Below are positions 1 to 5,501 of a stretch of DNA of 5,663 bases, piece after piece; position 1 is the stretch's first letter, and every line of letters begins with the position of its first letter. A program made the translations under genes and the position numbers. Origin of the DNA: Deltaproteobacteria bacterium (lineage in GTDB: Bacteria > Desulfobacterota > Binatia > UBA9968); contig VBLN01000220.1 in assembly GCA_005878685.1 (NCBI GenBank), positions 1 to 5,663 of the forward strand, read 5' to 3'. The notes under the pieces were generated by a model. The model did not search any database and was not told the DNA's origin. It worked only from the letters and a program-made list of their open reading frames with translations.

Positions 1-42
1 TTAAGGGGATAGTAAGCAAAGGCGATAGGCTGCGCAAGACGC

Positions 43-3036
43 CTAGGACCCCTCTTCCTTCAAGTCCTCCGGCGGGACAAAGCCGTGACGGAGAGTGTTT
101 TCGCTGATGGTACGGGGTTCGAGAAACTGAAGGAGGTAGTCCGGCCCGCCGGCTTTGGAGCCAATGCCCGAGAGTTTGAGTCCGCCGAAGGGTTGGCGCT
201 CGACGATGGCGCCGGTAATGCCGCGGTTGATATAGAGATTGCCCACACGAAATTCTCGCCGTGCCTTCTCGATGCGCGCCGGGGAGCGTGAGAATAGGCC
301 CCCGGTCAAGGCATATGAGGACCGACCCGCGATCTCCAGGGCCTCGTCAAAGTCGCGCGCCCTCATCACCGACAGCACCGGCCCAAAAATCTCCTCCTGT
401 GCTAAACGGTGGTGAGGTCTGATCTCGCTGAAGATTACAGGACCGATATAGTAGCCCTCTTTTGGCGCTTCCATTTCGACAGCACACTTCCCTTCGCGCT
501 TTCCTAGATCGACGTAGCCCCTGATCTTTGCGTGTGCTGCCGCATCGATGACAGCACCGATAGAATTTGTCGGGTCCTCCGGGGGCCCGATCTTTAGACT
601 TTTGGCCGCTTCGGTCAGGCGCTCTAACAAGCGATCGTGAACTTCATCAACAAGTATGATCCTTGAGGCTGCGGAACACTTTTGTCCCTGATAGCCAAAG
701 GCGGAATCGATGATATGCACAACGGCCTCGTCGAGATCGGCATCTTCATCTACGATCACCGCGTTTTTGCCTCCCATCTCGCAGATCACCCGTTTCACAT
801 GGCCTTGGCCGGGCTGCTGAGTGTAGGCCTCGCGCAGGATCTCTAAGCCGACTGCACGCGAGCCCGTAAAGGCGATCAGATGGATTGCGGGGTGGCGAAC
901 GAGGTAAGCTCCCAACTCTCCCCCTCCTTGGAGAAGCTGGCACACGAGCGGAGGCAAGCCAGCTGCGCGCAGGGCCTCTACGAAGTGGACCGCCATGATC
1001 GGCGACTGCTCCGCCGGTTTCACAATCGCGCAGTTGCCCGTCACCAAAGCGGCTGACGTCATTCCGGCGAGGATCGCCAGAGGAAAGTTCCATGGGGCGA
1101 TGACCGTGGCGATGCCCCTGGGCTCGTAGAGATAGAGGTTGCTCTCGCCGGGAATATGCTGCGTGATGCGGGACTCGGATAGACGGATCATCTCGCGGCC
1201 GTAGTATTCGAGGTAGTCGATCGCCTCGGTGACATCCGCATCAGCCTCGCGCCAGCCTTTTCCCACCTCGAAGAGTTCCCATGCAGCCAGTTCCAGACGC
1301 CTTTCTCTCAAAATCGAGGCCGCACGAAAGAGAATCGCCGCCCGCTCTCTCGCAGGAGTGGTGCGCCACTCAGAGAAGAATTTCTGCGCGGCTTGGATCG
1401 CTTCGTCCGCTGCTTCTTTGGTGGCTACAGGGACTCGCCCGATAGTCTCCCTGGGATGGGCAGGATTCACAGACTCTATCCAAGCCTGGGTCTCCCTTTT
1501 TTCATTGCCGATCCAGAGGGGATAGCTCTGGCCCAGTTGGCTCTTGACTCCTTCGAGGGCCTGCGCGAACCGTTGGCGATTTTTCTGCCGGGAAAAATCA
1601 ACGGGAGGCTCATTGCGAAAGTTTCCTGGAGCCGGCAGCTCCTTTGAATCCACTCGCTGTCGTCGTGGAGTGCGGTCCTTCCCAGGCGATGGTGTGGCAA
1701 TGAGAGCCTCGACGTCTTTTTCGTCCGCGTAAGCCTGGCGCAAGAAGGAGGTATTAGAAGTATTTTCCATGAGACGGCGGATCAAGTAGGCGATGCCTGG
1801 AAGAAGTTCTCCAACGGGAAGGTAGACGCGCACGCGCGGGCCGTTTTGGATGATGGCTTGGCGAATCGGTTCGGCCATGCCATAAAGCATCTGGATCTCG
1901 TAGCCATTCTCCGGGATCCCCAGATGTCTGGCTGCGACGATGGCACAAGAGAGGCTTCGGATATTGTGGCTGCCAAAAGCAGAATCGACGATGTCATAGT
2001 TCTCCAGCAGCATGCGGGTGAGCCGCTCATAGTTAACATCGGTCTCAGCCTTCTCCGAAAAAACTGGAATCGGCCAGTTCTTTTGCTTGGCCCAAGCGAT
2101 CTCACTATCCCAGTAGGCCCCTTTGACCAGACGCACGCCAATTCGACGCTTGTGCTCTCTGGCCCATTGGATAAGTGCCTCTAGGTCCTTCTCCGTGTCC
2201 CGTAGGTACGCTTGGAGAGCAATCGACGCATGGGGTTCTTGCTGGAACTCTCTTTCTTCGAGCAGGCCACGAAAAATCTCTAGCGTAAGGTCTTTGTAGG
2301 CATACTGCTCCATATCAAGTGTCAGAGCCGCGCCTAAACGCGAAGCCTCTCTAAAGAGAACGTGGAGTCGGTCCTGCACCACTGCTTTTGTATCTGGATT
2401 CAAGGGGTCAAAGCGGGCATAGAGAGAGGAGACCTTTACGGAGAGATTGATCCTGGGAATGTGGCCAGGAGGACCCGAATCGATCTGAGGAAGGGAAGGC
2501 CATTTATTTGCTACGGGAGCCAGGCGCTGCAAAAGCTCCAGATAGCGCTGCTGCATGGCCCTCGCCTCTTTATCACTTACCGTCGCTTCCCCTACCACGT
2601 CGAGAGTGAAGGCCGCAGGTTCTTCTCTCAGTCTCTCTAAAACCGACGCAAGCACATCGGTATCCTCTTCGGCGATGAAACGGCGCGCCAGTCGCGCCAC
2701 GTTCTGGCGTATGACCGGCGCAACCAGCCATCCAGCATGGAGCGCTTGGGCGAGAAAAACCAGGCCACCTAGCGCGTGGTCCACCCGGGCAAAATACTCT
2801 TGCAGGTGCCGGCCTATTTCAGCGGCGGAATCGAGACTGGGTAGGACATCCACAAAACGAAAGAAAGCCACGCGCAACGATTCGTCCTCAAGTGACCAGT
2901 CGATCATCCGTCCCATCCAGTCCTGCGGCTCGAAGAGCGAAGGTTTATGCGCTGCGGCCTTCCTGTAAAGCTCTCGCGCAAGCGCGCGAGTCTCTGTTTC
3001 TAGATCGTTGTTGAGTTCCATCTGGCTGCCGGGCAT
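43..3036 (-). CDS. putA: Bifunctional proline dehydrogenase / L-glutamate-gamma-semialdehyde (P5C) dehydrogenase, minimal PutA type
   Basis: This 997-residue enzyme would oxidise proline to P5C with FAD, then glutamate semialdehyde to glutamate with NAD+. The proline dehydrogenase barrel spans roughly residues 190-435. It shows LSVKVSSLY (K201), TLDMEQ (D241), VRLVKGAYWD (R302, K305), GSHNIRS (357-361), YLPVGE (405-410) and the RRLMEN segment (R420/R421) expected near the substrate carboxylate and FAD. A linker with FRNEPPVDFS (473-482) leads to the aldehyde dehydrogenase domain. That domain has APWNFP (N650), IVKPAEQSP (K673), FTGSRAVG, the general base in EMGGKN (E753), the nucleophile in GQKCSAASR (C787), EEIFGPV, and the P5CDH signature NRGITGA..ERQPFGG..SG.GSKAGGPDYL (937-968). 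No ribbon-helix-helix DNA-binding domain precedes the barrel and no extra C-terminal domain follows, so it should not repress its own gene as E. coli PutA does. An in-frame TAG lies two codons before M1, so translation begins at M1 or at M6 (3019-3021). A GAGG abuts M1 with no spacing, leaving the choice open. Family assignment is secure. Confidence 0.97.
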   Translation of the reverse strand: MPGSQMELNNDLETETRALARELYRKAAAHKPSLFEPQDWMGRMIDWSLEDESLRVAFFRFVDVLPSLDSAAEIGRHLQEYFARVDHALGGLVFLAQALHAGWLVAPVIRQNVARLARRFIAEEDTDVLASVLERLREEPAAFTLDVVGEATVSDKEARAMQQRYLELLQRLAPVANKWPSLPQIDSGPPGHIPRINLSVKVSSLYARFDPLNPDTKAVVQDRLHVLFREASRLGAALTLDMEQYAYKDLTLEIFRGLLEEREFQQEPHASIALQAYLRDTEKDLEALIQWAREHKRRIGVRLVKGAYWDSEIAWAKQKNWPIPVFSEKAETDVNYERLTRMLLENYDIVDSAFGSHNIRSLSCAIVAARHLGIPENGYEIQMLYGMAEPIRQAIIQNGPRVRVYLPVGELLPGIAYLIRRLMENTSNTSFLRQAYADEKDVEALIATPSPGKDRTPRRQRVDSKELPAPGNFRNEPPVDFSRQKNRQRFAQALEGVKSQLGQSYPLWIGNEKRETQAWIESVNPAHPRETIGRVPVATKEAADEAIQAAQKFFSEWRTTPARERAAILFRAASILRERRLELAAWELFEVGKGWREADADVTEAIDYLEYYGREMIRLSESRITQHIPGESNLYLYEPRGIATVIAPWNFPLAILAGMTSAALVTGNCAIVKPAEQSPIMAVHFVEALRAAGLPPLVCQLLQGGGELGAYLVRHPAIHLIAFTGSRAVGLEILREAYTQQPGQGHVKRVICEMGGKNAVIVDEDADLDEAVVHIIDSAFGYQGQKCSAASRIILVDEVHDRLLERLTEAAKSLKIGPPEDPTNSIGAVIDAAAHAKIRGYVDLGKREGKCAVEMEAPKEGYYIGPVIFSEIRPHHRLAQEEIFGPVLSVMRARDFDEALEIAGRSSYALTGGLFSRSPARIEKARREFRVGNLYINRGITGAIVERQPFGGLKLSGIGSKAGGPDYLLQFLEPRTISENTLRHGFVPPEDLKEEGS

Positions 3037-3076
3037 CCTCTATCATAATACGTTCTCATAAGATTCTTAATAGTAG

Positions 3077-3118
3077 CCTTCAGCCATCGGCTTTCAGCTT
3101 CGTCCTTTCAGGCTGAGA
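3077..3118 (+). repeat. Three imperfect 14-bp tandem units (CYTTCAG core)
   Basis: The heptamer CCTTCAG / CTTTCAG / CTTTCAG starts at 3077, 3091 and 3105, an exact 14-bp period; the second half of each unit is poorly conserved. A small AGCC-ATC-GGCT inverted repeat (3082-3092) lies within the first two units. It could be a regulator-binding array, or a piece of a dispersed intergenic repeat of the AGCC/GGCT/TTCAGC kind. The sequence alone does not decide. Confidence 0.35.
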
Positions 3119-3129
3119 GCTTTTTCTTC
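3090..3129 (+). terminator. Terminator-like hairpin with T tract, read on the plus strand
   Basis: GCTTTCAGC (3090-3098) can pair with GCTGAGAGC (3112-3120), giving nine pairs with one G-U-type mismatch around a 13-base loop. TTTTTCTTC follows directly, the form of a Rho-independent terminator. Its direction is unusual: no plus-strand gene ends upstream in the window, since putA runs the other way. It could be an attenuator in a longer leader of the propeller gene, a block on antisense transcription leaving putA, or a by-product of the 14-bp repeats it overlaps. Confidence 0.4.
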
Positions 3130-3164
3130 GAGTTGATCCTGAGAAGGAATTTACGTAGCTTAGA

Positions 3165-3809
3165 GTGCGAATGATCGATCTGCGGACCGTTTCCATCTCC
3201 GGACTGAAATGGGACAAAGACCTCCTTTGGGTTGCTGCGCCGGAAGAGCATCTGGTTGTTACCTATAATCCCGCTACATCAAAGACAGATCAGAAACTTA
3301 CATACATCCACGAGGTGTGGGATGTTTGCCCTGATGAAATGGGGTTGTGGATAATGACCGGAGGAGGAAAGCTTGGACGGCAGATTGTCTTTTGGTCAGT
3401 GGAAGAGAGAAAAGAGTTAAGGAGGTTTAGTTGTCCGGACGGCGCGGGAGCCGGGCTAGCGCTCTGTGCTGGCAAGATTTGGATGCCCCACAGGTATAAC
3501 CGCAAGCTCTATTGCCTGGATCCTGAGAGCGGCAAGGTGAGCTGGATTATCCGGACCGAGAATGAAACTTTTAGCCCTTCGGCCTACAGGAGCGAGCTTT
3601 GGCTCGTAGAAGCCGATCCAGGCCCTCTAGGCCACTGGAGTGAGGCAAAGCAGGGAAAATATTTTTTTTCCCGCTTCGACCCCGCACGTGAAAGAGTTAT
3701 AGAACGGCTGCCGGTTTCCGCCGTTCCTCGCTGCATGACGTTTGACGGCGAGCGCTTCTGGTACGCCGAGCAGGGGGGAAAAGGCTTTACTTCAATGAAA
3801 AAGAAATGA
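3165..3809 (+). CDS. Beta-propeller-like repeat protein, probable frameshift near the 3' end
   Basis: The 214-residue product has about five blade-like repeats of around 40 residues. Each shows an aromatic strand followed by a loop and a second strand: GLKWDKDLLWVAA (13-25), VWDVCPDEMGLWIM (51-64), GKIWMPHRYNRKLYCLDPES (103-122), SELWLVEAD (143-151) and FDGERFWYAEQ (193-203). The W-x(8)-L-Y/V plus DP/NP pattern recalls streptogramin-lyase, PQQ-like and glutamine-cyclotransferase-like propellers, but no catalytic signature identifies one family and the function is unknown. No signal peptide or membrane segment is seen, so a cytoplasmic location is inferred. The start is GTG at 3165 or ATG at 3171, bounded by TAG at 3156. 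The only Shine-Dalgarno-like sequence, GAGAAGGA (3141-3148), is too far away for normal spacing. The C-terminal GFTSMKKK does not resemble a blade strand, whereas the -1 frame after 3782 does. The gene is followed 153 bp later by the DUF1326 gene on the same strand. Confidence 0.75.
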   Translation: MRMIDLRTVSISGLKWDKDLLWVAAPEEHLVVTYNPATSKTDQKLTYIHEVWDVCPDEMGLWIMTGGGKLGRQIVFWSVEERKELRRFSCPDGAGAGLALCAGKIWMPHRYNRKLYCLDPESGKVSWIIRTENETFSPSAYRSELWLVEADPGPLGHWSEAKQGKYFFSRFDPARERVIERLPVSAVPRCMTFDGERFWYAEQGGKGFTSMKKK

Positions 3810-3835
3810 AGGGATGGACATTTCTTTTGCGTTGA
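3782..3835 (+). other. -1 frame continuation of the propeller gene
   Basis: Shifting to the -1 frame after the GGGGGGAAAA run (3773-3782) gives RLYFNEKEMKGWTFLLR and a TGA at 3833-3835, for a product of about 223 residues. Joined to the preceding residues it reads FWYAEQGGKRLYFNEKE. This aligns without gaps to the earlier blade IWMPHRYNRKLYCLDPE, matching W, basic-basic, L-Y and the final E. The zero-frame tail has no such match. The bases GGGAAAA fit the X-XXY-YYZ slippery heptamer in phase, so programmed slippage is possible; a simple indel or sequencing error in the homopolymer is more likely. Confidence 0.5.
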
Positions 3836-3882
3836 GGTAAGGAACCGGTTGAATCAATCGCCTAGATCCGTGCCCGGTGGAG

Positions 3883-3900
3883 CATGGGACTCTTCCCATG
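3883..3900 (+). promoter_or_regulatory. Perfect 7-bp hairpin in the DUF1326 leader
   Basis: CATGGGA (3883-3889) and TCCCATG (3894-3900) form a perfect stem with a four-base CTCT loop, 63 bases before the DUF1326 start codon. No T tract follows, so it is not a standard intrinsic terminator. It sits in the 153-bp gap after the propeller gene and could be an mRNA processing or stability element. The rest of this gap shows only the ribosome binding site and no clear promoter. Confidence 0.35.
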
Positions 3901-3945
3901 GGCCTAAATGTTTAACCAGCCCAGGCTCGTCAATGCAACTGATAA

Positions 3946-3955
3946 AGGAGGAGGG
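3946..3955 (+). promoter_or_regulatory. Strong Shine-Dalgarno that fixes the DUF1326 start
   Basis: AGGAGGAGGG contains two overlapping GGAGG cores, at 3947-3951 and 3950-3954, which end 11 and 8 bases before ATG 3963. This is the best ribosome binding site in the window. It selects ATG 3963 over the in-frame upstream ATG at 3933 and TTG at 3849, neither of which has a comparable site and whose added residues do not look like protein of this family. Confidence 0.85.
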
Positions 3956-3962
3956 AATAGAT

Positions 3963-4565
3963 ATGGCCTACAAACTCGAAGGAAGTCTTCTCGAAGTCTG
4001 CAACTGTGAGGTGCTGTGTCCTTGCTGGATCGGTGTTGACCCGGATAACGGGACTTGCGATTCCGCGCTGGCGCATCATTTCGAAAAGGGGGAAATCGAT
4101 GGTGTAGATGTGTCGGGCCTCACTCTGGGATTTACTGTACACATCCCTGGAAACATCCTGAAAGGTAACTGGCGCGCTGTCGTCCACATAGATCAACGGG
4201 CTACAAAGGAACAGGAACAAGCGCTCCTGAGCGTTTATACCGGCAAGCAAGGCGGTCCGATCGCAGACCTGGTGCAGTTGATCGGTGAGGTTGTCGCTGT
4301 GGAGCGGTCGCCCATTACGTTCGAGGTCAAGGAAGGTAAGGGAACCCTTCGCATAGGGACTGTCGCTGACTGTGAGATGGAGCCTTTCCGCGGTCCTAAC
4401 GGCGAGGTGACAACGCTCCACGATTCCATATTTTCGACCATTCCCGGCGCACCCGCATACGTGGCCAAGGCCACGAAGTTCAAGATGAACAATCCTGCGT
4501 TGCGTCAAAACATTGACCTCAAAGACCACAACGCGATTCAAGGAACATTCGTTTTCCAGAGTTAA
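3963..4565 (+). CDS. DUF1326 domain-containing protein with CxCxxxCPC motif
   Basis: The 200-residue product matches the usual length and layout of the DUF1326 family, whose biochemical role is not established to my knowledge. The N-terminus carries EVCNCEVLCPCW, with C13, C15, C19 and C21. C32 follows, then an AHHFEKGEIDGVDVSGLTLG segment (37-56) typical of the family, the HIPGN and GNWRAVVHID strands (60-77), and YTGKQGGPIADL (92-103). A sixth cysteine is C137. The clustered cysteines and nearby H38/H39 would suit metal or thiol-redox binding, but that is inference. No signal peptide is visible, so it should be cytoplasmic. The start at ATG 3963 is set by a strong Shine-Dalgarno. The next gene, 122 bp downstream on the same strand, is a DUF2182 membrane protein; the two families are, from general knowledge, often adjacent, which supports a shared function. 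Confidence 0.9.
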   Translation: MAYKLEGSLLEVCNCEVLCPCWIGVDPDNGTCDSALAHHFEKGEIDGVDVSGLTLGFTVHIPGNILKGNWRAVVHIDQRATKEQEQALLSVYTGKQGGPIADLVQLIGEVVAVERSPITFEVKEGKGTLRIGTVADCEMEPFRGPNGEVTTLHDSIFSTIPGAPAYVAKATKFKMNNPALRQNIDLKDHNAIQGTFVFQS

Positions 4566-4577
4566 GAGCTCCCGGGA

Positions 4578-4665
4578 CACACATGAAGAGAGATTAACGG
4601 CCGGAACAAGAGAACAAGGTAGATCTCACTGCGCTGCTCGTGGATGCGGTCGTCTTTCATGTGTG
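4578..4665 (+). repeat. 10-bp perfect inverted repeat spanning the DUF1326-DUF2182 gap
   Basis: CACACATGAA (4578-4587) and TTCATGTGTG (4656-4665) are perfectly complementary arms, extendable by a G-U pair, and separated by 68 bases. In the mRNA the arms would enclose most of the 122-bp gap and close 22 bases before the DUF2182 start codon. This could be an RNA fold controlling expression of the second gene, or a pair of binding half-sites. No terminator T tract is present. Confidence 0.4.
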
Positions 4666-4681
4666 ATCTGGTGGTAGATCT
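4618..4681 (+). repeat. Direct repeat GGTAGATCT, two copies
   Basis: GGTAGATCT occurs at 4618-4626 and again at 4673-4681, 55 bp apart, and each copy contains the palindrome AGATCT. The second copy lies just before the DUF2182 start codon (4688), where a ribosome binding site would be expected; the local GGTGG (4671-4675) is a poor one. The repeat may be chance or a paired operator. Confidence 0.3.
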
Positions 4682-4687
4682 GTTCGA

Positions 4688-5473
4688 ATGAACGCTACGG
4701 CCGACCGCAAAACTTTCCTGTGGTTAATAGCATCATTAGTCACCCTGGCATGGCTGACACTGTGGATTTGGAATCGGTCTCCTTATGGCCGTTACCTCGA
4801 TCATAAGCAACTGGGTGAGATCGTCCTTTTTACCGGCAAAGATTTGCTCTTCCTAACGCTGACGCTCTACCTTCTCGGTTGGACGCTAATGATAGTGGCC
4901 ATGATGTTGCCAACCACGCTCCCATTGCTCGAGATCTTCCGTCGCCTAACCGTGCAGCGGCCAGAGCGATCGCAACTCATGGCTCTCGTGATTACGGGCT
5001 ATCTGGGTGTGTGGGCGGGCTTTGGTATTGCGGCTTATTTAACTGATTGGGTGCTGCACGAGGTTGTGGAGCGCAGCGCATGGCTCGAAGCGAATACCTG
5101 GGCCATCGGAGGGGGCACGCTGCTGTTGGCTGGGAGCTTTCAGTTTAGCCGTTTGAAATATCGCTGTCTGGACAAATGCCGCGCGCCCTTGAGCTTCGTC
5201 ATGGAGTACTGGCGAGGCCGCCGTGATCACCGAAACGCACTTTTGCTTGGTATAAATCATGGCGTTTTTTGCGTGGGTTGCTGCTGGGCGCTGATGCTGT
5301 TGATGTTCGCCGTCGGTACGGGCAACGTGGGTTGGATGCTTGCTCTCGGCGCCGTGATGGCAATCGAGAAGAACATGCCCTGGGGCCGGAAGTTGAGTGC
5401 CCCGCTCGGTGCCGCGCTGCTCGCTTGGGGAACTCTGATCGTGTTCAACCATGCTTGGCCATGGGGGACGTAA
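4688..5473 (+). CDS. DUF2182 polytopic membrane protein (predicted metal-binding)
   Basis: The 261-residue product is an inner-membrane protein with about six or seven hydrophobic segments, near residues 10-28, 52-72, 97-118, 138-154, 184-209, 213-227 and 236-255. Family hallmarks are SPYGRYLDH (31-39), the AMMLPTTLP stretch ending the second segment (71-79), LKYRCLDKCRAPLSF (156-170; C160, C164) and GINHGVFCVGCCWALM (188-203; H191, C195, C198, C199). The family is usually annotated as predicted metal-binding, a role I cannot confirm from sequence. Where many relatives have a Met-Asn after the CCW helix, here the run is GTGNVGWM. ATG 4688 is the first good start, giving the expected SPYGRYL N-terminal layout, but its Shine-Dalgarno is weak. 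It follows the DUF1326 gene on the same strand and is followed after 28 bp by another membrane-protein start. Confidence 0.9.
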   Translation: MNATADRKTFLWLIASLVTLAWLTLWIWNRSPYGRYLDHKQLGEIVLFTGKDLLFLTLTLYLLGWTLMIVAMMLPTTLPLLEIFRRLTVQRPERSQLMALVITGYLGVWAGFGIAAYLTDWVLHEVVERSAWLEANTWAIGGGTLLLAGSFQFSRLKYRCLDKCRAPLSFVMEYWRGRRDHRNALLLGINHGVFCVGCCWALMLLMFAVGTGNVGWMLALGAVMAIEKNMPWGRKLSAPLGAALLAWGTLIVFNHAWPWGT

Positions 5474-5501
5474 CAGGCCCCCAGACTAGAGAGACTGCGC
5501 C

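Larger units (their letters stand above)
3037..3164. promoter_or_regulatory. Divergent intergenic region between putA and the propeller gene
   Basis: This 128-bp stretch must carry the 5' control signals of both flanking genes, which point away from each other. For putA (minus strand) the best -10 candidate is TATTAT (complement of 3045-3050), with no convincing -35. It lies so close to the start codon that the leader would be only a few bases. For the plus-strand gene, TTGATC (3133-3138) and TAGCTT (3156-3161) are 17 bp apart, but match the sigma-70 consensus only partially; that would put the transcript start almost on the start codon. Both promoter calls are weak guesses; the regulatory role of the region is inferred mainly from the divergent layout. 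Confidence 0.45.

Noticed and set aside
20..44. AGGCG/CGCCT inverted repeat at the putA stop as a terminator
   Set aside because: Only five pairs around a 15-base loop that overlaps the stop codon, with only a weak TTTGCTT afterwards; too poor to call.
2555..2968. 137-codon plus-strand frame inside putA, and other shorter antisense frames across putA
   Set aside because: Serine/arginine-rich, low-complexity translations opposite a securely identified enzyme; typical shadow frames.
3418..3433. TAAGGAGG followed by TTG inside the propeller gene, resembling an internal translation start
   Set aside because: The TTG is out of frame and its reading frame closes after about 22 codons; the purine run is explained by the codons for K-E-L-R-R.
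3662..3669. Run of eight T in the propeller gene as a phase-variation or terminator signal
   Set aside because: The frame is sensible on both sides (YFFSRFDP), and no GC-rich stem lies directly before it.
3814..3840. Eight-codon leader ORF (MDISFALR) after the propeller stop
   Set aside because: It is too short to judge, and the same bases are better explained by the -1 frame continuation of the propeller gene.
3849..3962. Upstream extension of the DUF1326 protein from TTG 3849 or ATG 3933
   Set aside because: The added residues are not family-like, the hairpin lies within them, and the strong Shine-Dalgarno is placed for ATG 3963.
3930..4580. 216-codon open frame on the minus strand covering the whole DUF1326 gene
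   Set aside because: The sense strand has a recognisable family, conserved motifs and a strong ribosome binding site. The antisense product has no recognisable domain and is explained by the codon pattern of the real gene.
5039..5452. 137-codon minus-strand frame opposite the DUF2182 gene
   Set aside because: It covers the motif-bearing core of the DUF2182 gene and its translation, rich in His/Gln/Ala, resembles no family.
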